DNA of 64,000 bases, taken from assembly GCA_963807305.1 (NCBI GenBank), contig CAWEBN010000005.1, positions 1,116,001 through 1,180,000 of the forward strand, read 5' to 3'. Origin of the DNA: JAOPZW01 sp963807305 (GTDB taxonomy: Bacteria; Actinomycetota; Thermoleophilia; Solirubrobacterales; Solirubrobacteraceae). The notes below the pieces were generated by a model. The model ran no database searches. It was not told the DNA's origin and worked only from the letters and a program-made list of their open reading frames with translations. A program made the position numbers and the translations under genes. Below are positions 59,607-64,000 of this stretch, piece by piece (the stretch's first letter is position 1; each line of letters starts with the position of its first letter).

Positions 59607-61299
59607 ATGGCAACCGAGGAGTATGTAGACGCAGGCACCTCTGTCCCCTACGCCGCCCTCAGCATGTCGGCCGGCAAGGCGCCGCCGGTGGCCAAGGGCG
59701 TCAACTTCGAGCGGATTCTCAACGCCCGCGACGAACCGCACAACTGGCTGACCTACTACGGCGCCTACGACGCGAACCGTTACAGCCCGCTGGACCAGAT
59801 CAACGCGAGCAACGTCGGCAAGCTCAAGCCGGAATGGGTGTTCCAGGCCGGGAACCTGGGCTTGCGGTCGGGCGCAACGACGTACGCCTTCGAGGCCTCC
59901 CCGCTGGTCGTCGACGGGGTCATGTTCGTCTCCGGATGGGACGGCCAGTGCTGGGCGATCGACGCGAGGAACGGCAACGAGCTGTGGCGCTACAGGCACG
60001 CGTCCCCGTTCGACGTGTCGCTGTGCTGCGGCAACGTCAACCGCGGGGTCGCAGTGGCAGAGGGCAAGGTCTTCATGACCACCCTCAACGCCCACATCAT
60101 CGCCCTGGATGCCGAGACCGGCCAGAAGGTCTGGGATCAGGTGTACGGCGACGTCCGGGCCGGCGAGAGTGCCACGGTCGCCCCGCTGATCGTCAAGGAC
60201 ATGGTCATCGTCGGCAGCTCCGGCGGCGAGTTCGGCTCGCGCGGCCACACCGACGCGTTCAAGCTGGAGACCGGCGAGCGCGTGTGGCGCTGCTACATGA
60301 TCCCCAAGCCGGGCGAGCCCGGCTCGGAGACCTGGCCGGAAGACGGCGAGGCCTGGCAGCGCGGCGGCGCGAACTGCTGGATCACCCCCTCGTACGACCC
60401 GGACCTGAACCTCCTGTACTACGGGACCGGCAACCCCTGCCCCGACTTCGACGGCGGAGTGCGCCTGGGCGACAACCTCTACACCGACTCAGGCGTCGCG
60501 GTTGACGCGGACACCGGGCAGATCAAGTCGCACTTCCAGTACACCCCGCACGACCTGTGGGACTACGACTCCGTGATGGAGCACCTCCTGTTCGACCTCG
60601 ACGGGCAGAAGATGGCCGCCCACTTCGACAAGAACGGGTTCCTCTACATCCTGGATCGCACAGACATGTCCGCGATCCGCGTGGGGCCGTTCGTCGACCG
60701 CATCGACTGGGGTGAGGTCGACGAGAAGGGCAACGTGACACCGCTGCGGTTCCCCGACGCGGAAGGTGACCCCGTCCACTTCTGGCCGGGACCCGCCGGC
60801 GCGAAGGAATGGACGCACGCCTGCTACAGCCCGAAGACGGAGCTCCTCTACGTCCCAGTGCAGGACGTCGGCGCGACGGCCACGCGGCGGCGCAGGGAGT
60901 TCAAGGAGAGCATCCCGTACTGGGGCGCCGGCGTCGCCGTCGACGGTGAGGACCAGACCGGCTACGTGAGCGCCTACGATCCGCGCACCGCTCAGGAGAA
61001 GTGGCGCTGGACGAACGACACCTGCATGTGCTCGTCGCTGCTGGCCACGGGCGGCAATCTCGTGTTCGGCGGGGAGCCCACCGGGGAGTTCAACGCGTGG
61101 AACGCTGAGACCGGTGACCTGCTGTGGCAGTTCCAGTGCGGCAGCGGCCACCACTGCGAGCCCCTCGGCGTACAGCGTCGACGGAAAGCAGTACATCGTC
61201 GCGCCGAGCGGCTGGGGCGGCTGGGCCGAAGGGTTCCTGCCCAAGATGCTCGGGTCCTCCCACGGGAGCGCGCTGTTCGCCTTCGCGCTGCCGGACTGA
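59607..61299 (+). CDS. xoxF: PQQ-dependent alcohol (methanol) dehydrogenase, XoxF-like, frameshift near 61155
   Basis: This is an eight-bladed quinoprotein of about 563 residues that should oxidise methanol or a similar alcohol. The vicinal Cys140-Cys141 (DVSLCCGNVNRG) stacks on PQQ. Metal ligands are Glu208 (GGEFG), Asn276 (GTGNP) and Asp319/Asp321 in HDLWDYDSV; Asp-x-Asp instead of Asp-x-Ala is the mark of lanthanide enzymes. After CGSGHH near 61155 the frame shifts by one; the second frame supplies ASPSAYSVDGKQYIVAPSG and the end GSALFAFALPD. The span is 1693 nt, one more than a multiple of three. AAAGGAG precedes the ATG. No signal peptide is present, which is odd. Ethanol-type relatives cannot be excluded. 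Confidence 0.85.
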
Positions 61300-61313
61300 A
61301 CCGAACAGTCATC

Positions 61314-61350
61314 CGCGATCTGCCACGTCCGATGGGCGTGGCAGATCGCG
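61314..61350 (+). terminator. strong hairpin terminator after the PQQ dehydrogenase gene
   Basis: A perfect 14-bp stem (CGCGATCTGCCACG with its complement at 61337-61350) encloses a 9-nt loop, 15 nt after the dehydrogenase stop. No T-tract follows on either side. Placed between convergent genes it may stop transcription from both directions. Confidence 0.7.
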
Positions 61351-61430
61351 CGGCGCTCACAAATAGTGACATGGTCGGAAGCCCCCGTCCTCCGATTTAC
61401 TCTCAGCTTGCTGGGCCCGCGAGCATGACG

Positions 61431-62816
61431 TCACTGCGCCATGCGCGTTGCGAGCTCCGTGAGCATCCGCACGCCGTAGCCGGTCGCGCCGCGGCCGAAG
61501 GCGTCGCCGCGGTCCTCCTCGAGCATCGCTGTCCCGAGCATGTCGACATGCGCCCAAGGTCCGTCACCCGCGAACTGCCGCAGGAAGGTCGCGGCGATGA
61601 TCGGGAACCCGAAGCTCTTGCCGGCGGTGTTGCGCAGGTCGGCCACGGTCGATTCGATGAGCGATCGGTAGCGCCGATGCAGCGGCCACGGCCACGCGAG
61701 GTCACCGGTGGCGTTTCCCGCCTCGACGACGGCATCGCGCCACGCGTCGTCGTTGGCGAACACGCCGGCGTACACGTCGCCCATGCCGGCGCGCATCGCG
61801 CCGGTCAGCGTGGCGAGGTCGACGACGTGCGTGGCGCCGTCGCGGCGGGCCCACCACAGAGCGTCCGCGAGGATCAAACGCCCCTCGGCATCGGGGTTCG
61901 TGACCTCCACGGTCAGGCCGGCGGCGGTCGTGATGACGTCGGTCGGCTTGATGGCGGTGCCGCTGAGCATGTTCTCGCAGGCGGGCACGACGCCGGTGAC
62001 CGACAGCGGGAGCCCGAGCTCGGCGATCGCCCCCAGGGCGGCCACGACCGCTGCGCCGCCGGCCATGTCAGCCTTCTGGCGGACGATGTCGGACTGCGGC
62101 TTGAGGAAGTAGCCGCCGGTGTCGAAGGTGACCGCCTTGCCCACGAGCGCCAAGCGCGGCGCATCGGGAGCGTGCGCTGGTCGGTGGCGGAGCACGATGA
62201 GGCGCGGCTCGATCGGGCTGCTCGCGCCGACGGCTGCGAGCGCACCCAGCCCCGCCTCGCCGGCGTCGACGATCTCGGTGCTGACTCCCGGCACCGCAGT
62301 TGCCCGTTCGGCGAGCCCGGCGGGGGAGACGACGTTGGCCGGTGCGTCGACGAGCTCGCGGGCGATGTTGATCCAGCGCGCGCCGAGTACCGCACGGTCG
62401 GCCACCGCCGCCAAGTCCTCGCCGGCGCCGCAGATGACGAAGCGCTGCACGCCGGCGGGCGGTCCGGCGCCGCGCCAGCGCCTGCGGTCGTAGCCGCCGA
62501 TGACGGCGCCCTCGGCCAGCGCGCGCACCTGCTCGTCGACCGACAGCGGCAGCGACGGGTCGAGCGCCCACGCCACCGTGCCACCGCCGCGACAGGCGCG
62601 TACGGCTCGCGCGGCCGCCGTGCGCAGCCCGTCGGCTCCGGGCTCGAGCGCGACGACGGCGAGCGGCGCGCCATCCGACGGGTAGGTCACCGCGACCGGG
62701 TCGGCGTCCGCCAGCGCACGCTGCGGGGCGCCCAGCTGCGCCGCCCGCGCTCCGGCTGCCGCGACGAGGTCGGCGCCGACGCCGAGCGGGTCGCCCGCAG
62801 TAACCTCGACGTTCAT
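61431..62816 (-). CDS. leucyl aminopeptidase family M17 metallopeptidase
   Basis: This is a 461-residue M17 peptidase. The catalytic domain shows LALVGKAVTFDTGGYFLKP, KADMAGGAAVVAALGAIAEL (metal Lys/Asp), VPACENMLSGTAIKPTDVI, the signature VEVTNPDAEGRLILADAL with metal Asp/Glu, and MRAGMGDVYAGVFAND. The N-terminal domain is divergent. It removes N-terminal amino acids with two metal ions. Between the PQQ dehydrogenase and pqqA, and divergent from pqqA, it may process or recycle the PqqA peptide in place of PqqF; this is inference. A housekeeping role is the alternative. Confidence 0.88.
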   Translation of the reverse strand: MNVEVTAGDPLGVGADLVAAAGARAAQLGAPQRALADADPVAVTYPSDGAPLAVVALEPGADGLRTAAARAVRACRGGGTVAWALDPSLPLSVDEQVRALAEGAVIGGYDRRRWRGAGPPAGVQRFVICGAGEDLAAVADRAVLGARWINIARELVDAPANVVSPAGLAERATAVPGVSTEIVDAGEAGLGALAAVGASSPIEPRLIVLRHRPAHAPDAPRLALVGKAVTFDTGGYFLKPQSDIVRQKADMAGGAAVVAALGAIAELGLPLSVTGVVPACENMLSGTAIKPTDVITTAAGLTVEVTNPDAEGRLILADALWWARRDGATHVVDLATLTGAMRAGMGDVYAGVFANDDAWRDAVVEAGNATGDLAWPWPLHRRYRSLIESTVADLRNTAGKSFGFPIIAATFLRQFAGDGPWAHVDMLGTAMLEEDRGDAFGRGATGYGVRMLTELATRMAQ

Positions 62817-62887
62817 TTTGTGACCACGACCGTCGACCGTCCTTCGCTAGAATTCCAACCACTTGCACTCTAATGAGGGAGGCACTT

Positions 62888-62962
62888 ATGACGTGGGTCA
62901 AGCCGAAGTTCGAGATCGTCGAGCTGTGCTCCGAGGTCACTTCCTACCTGTTCCACCGCTGA
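62888..62962 (+). CDS. pqqA: PQQ precursor peptide PqqA
   Basis: This is a 24-residue peptide, MTWVKPKFEIVELCSEVTSYLFHR. The conserved Glu and Tyr that are cross-linked to form PQQ are in EVTSY (E16, Y20), with the usual three-residue spacing. A strong ribosome site (GAGGGAGG) precedes the ATG. TAGAAT at 62848-62853 could be its -10 box in the 71-bp divergent gap; no good -35 is seen. The gene is often missed because of its size. pqqB starts 20 nt downstream. Confidence 0.93.
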   Translation: MTWVKPKFEIVELCSEVTSYLFHR

Positions 62963-62982
62963 CAGCCTGAACGCCGGGCCAC

Positions 62983-63837
62983 GTGCGCGTTCGCGTCCTT
63001 GGCTCGGCCGCCGGTGGAGGCTTTCCGCAGTGGAACTGCCGCTGCGGAACGTGCCAGGCCGCGCGCGAAGGCGTTCGCGCGCGACCCCGCACGCAGTCGT
63101 CGCTCGCGATCCGCGGTGACGAGGGCCCATGGTTCCTCGTCAACGCCTCGCCGGACGCGCGTCAGCAACTCGAGACGCTCGCGCCCGACCGCACCGATGC
63201 CGTTCGCGCCCCGCCGGTGGCGGGGGTGTTGTTGACTGACGCCGAGATCGACCACACGGCGGGCCTGCTGCTCCTGCGGGAGTCGGGTGCGCCGGTCCGT
63301 GTCTTCGGCGCGGCGGACGTCGAGCGCGCGCTGACCGAGACGCTGCTGCGCATGCTCGAGCGCTTCTGCGGGGTCGACTGGGAGGCGCTCGAGCCCGGGC
63401 GCGCCACGGCGCTCGACGGGTCGAGCCTCGTCGTCGAGCCGTTCGACGTGGGCGACGACGAGGCCAGCGGCCTCGTCTTCCGCGACCGCGCGAGCGGCGG
63501 CGTGCTCGCCTACGCGCCCGCGCTCGCCACGCTCGACGACGGCCCCCTGGACCGCTTCGCCGAAAGCGACCTCGTGCTCGTCGACGGGACGTTCTGGCGC
63601 GGGGACGAGCTCGCCCTGCTCGGCATCTCCGACCGCAGCGCACACGACATGGGCCACGTCCCGCTCTCGGGCCCCGGCGGGACGCTCGAGGCGCTCGCCG
63701 GCCTGGAGCGCCCGCGTAAGGTGCTCGTCCACATCAACAACACGAACCCGATCCTGCTCGAGGACTCGCCCGAGCGCGAAGCGGTCGTCAGCGCGGGCGT
63801 CGAAGTCGCCTACGATGGCCTCGAGGTCCAGCTATGA
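62983..63837 (+). CDS. pqqB: PQQ biosynthesis protein PqqB
   Basis: This is a 284-residue metallo-beta-lactamase-fold protein with a GTG start. VRVLGSAAGGGFPQWNCRCGTCQAAR is the PqqB N-terminal signature with the structural Zn Cys residues. LLTDAEIDHTAGLLLLRES and AHDMGHVPLSG carry further ligands, and VLVHINNTNPIL is conserved. It is thought to hydroxylate the cross-linked Tyr during PQQ formation. The stop overlaps pqqC (ATGA). Confidence 0.93.
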   Translation: MRVRVLGSAAGGGFPQWNCRCGTCQAAREGVRARPRTQSSLAIRGDEGPWFLVNASPDARQQLETLAPDRTDAVRAPPVAGVLLTDAEIDHTAGLLLLRESGAPVRVFGAADVERALTETLLRMLERFCGVDWEALEPGRATALDGSSLVVEPFDVGDDEASGLVFRDRASGGVLAYAPALATLDDGPLDRFAESDLVLVDGTFWRGDELALLGISDRSAHDMGHVPLSGPGGTLEALAGLERPRKVLVHINNTNPILLEDSPEREAVVSAGVEVAYDGLEVQL

Positions 63838-64000
63838 CCGAGAGCGTCACGCAGACGACGGTCGAGCCCGAGCCGGCGTCGCCGGAGGAGTTCGCCGCGC
63901 GCCTGCGCGCGCAGGGCACGCGCTACCACCACCTGCATCCCTTCCACCGGCGGATGGACGCCGGCGAGCTCACACGCGAGGAGCTGCAGCGCTGGGTGGC
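63834..64000 (+). CDS. pqqC: PQQ synthase PqqC, N-terminal part (cut by window edge)
   Basis: Only the first 55 codons are present. After a variable lead (MTESVTQTTVEPEPASPEEF) the conserved start of PqqC appears: GTRYHHLHPFHRRMDAGELTREELQRWV. PqqC performs the final cofactor-free oxidation and ring closure to PQQ. The ATG overlaps the pqqB stop. pqqD and pqqE would be expected to the right of the window. Confidence 0.9.
   Translation, partial: MTESVTQTTVEPEPASPEEFAARLRAQGTRYHHLHPFHRRMDAGELTREELQRWV

Noticed and set aside
61300..62873. Extension of the PQQ dehydrogenase frame to 62873
   Set aside because: After 61155 the frame encodes non-homologous Arg/Gly-rich sequence; the real C-terminus is in the next frame and stops at 61299. 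The long reading is a by-product of the frameshift.

Overview
The window is about 70 percent GC and almost fully coding. Genes overlap by ATGA/GTGA junctions and GTG starts are frequent. Together with cydABDC, zwf plus a GH15 glycosidase, DUF6325/DUF1269 proteins and SHOCT proteins, this points to a high-GC actinobacterium. A soil Thermoleophilia/Solirubrobacterales-type organism is my best guess; that placement is inference, because no rRNA or tRNA is present. No CRISPR array, insertion sequence or phage was seen.

Region 1 (1 to about 36 kb) is a stress and respiration region. It holds DUF389 (cut by the left edge), a universal stress protein, a GAF-HisKA_3 sensor kinase, a LURP-one-like protein, and a long operon zwf - GH15 - GMC oxidoreductase - NDH-2 - cydA - cydB - cydD - cydC. 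After that come DUF6325, glutamate decarboxylase, a ClC channel, LysE/GAP-like transporters, a lone receiver domain, a membrane phosphodiesterase, SHOCT proteins, DUF1269, a CYTH protein, a YbdK-type ligase and an ABC-2 exporter. Broken remnants of an NDH-like oxidoreductase, a LuxR regulator and a histidine kinase lie among them. Ten copies of a 17-bp palindrome, TCAYCCG-N3-CGGRTGA, lie in this region, each placed to serve one or two promoters. At eleven promoters a -10-like hexamer starts 22 (once 23) nt after the palindrome, and in several the start codon follows exactly 6 nt later, suggesting leaderless messages. This looks like an undescribed activator-dependent regulon that includes cytochrome bd.

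Region 2 (36 to 59 kb) is a nearly uninterrupted tetrahydromethanopterin (H4MPT)/methanofuran island. Its pathway enzymes are fae, mtdB, mch and fhcBADC. Its cofactor-synthesis genes include mptA, a pterin-binding DHPS-like protein, a pterin dehydratase-like protein, mptG, mfnB, mfnE, pabAB, pabC, two ATP-grasp proteins, a CitG-like protein, a HisA-like protein, DUF1464, DUF447, the H4MPT-linked hydantoinase-like protein, an SDR and an R2-like diiron protein. Together these would oxidise formaldehyde to formate and build most of the cofactor.

Region 3 (59 to 64 kb) is a methanol-oxidation module. It has a short leader ORF, a cupredoxin, a XoxF-like PQQ dehydrogenase with the lanthanide-type Asp-Tyr-Asp motif, an M17 aminopeptidase, and pqqA, pqqB and the start of pqqC. 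Regions 2 and 3 form a methanol-to-formate pathway in about 28 kb. Three genes (cydD, mptG and the PQQ dehydrogenase) carry single-base frameshifts, and several genes have no canonical start codon where homology begins. Sequencing error, decay and unusual initiation should be told apart.
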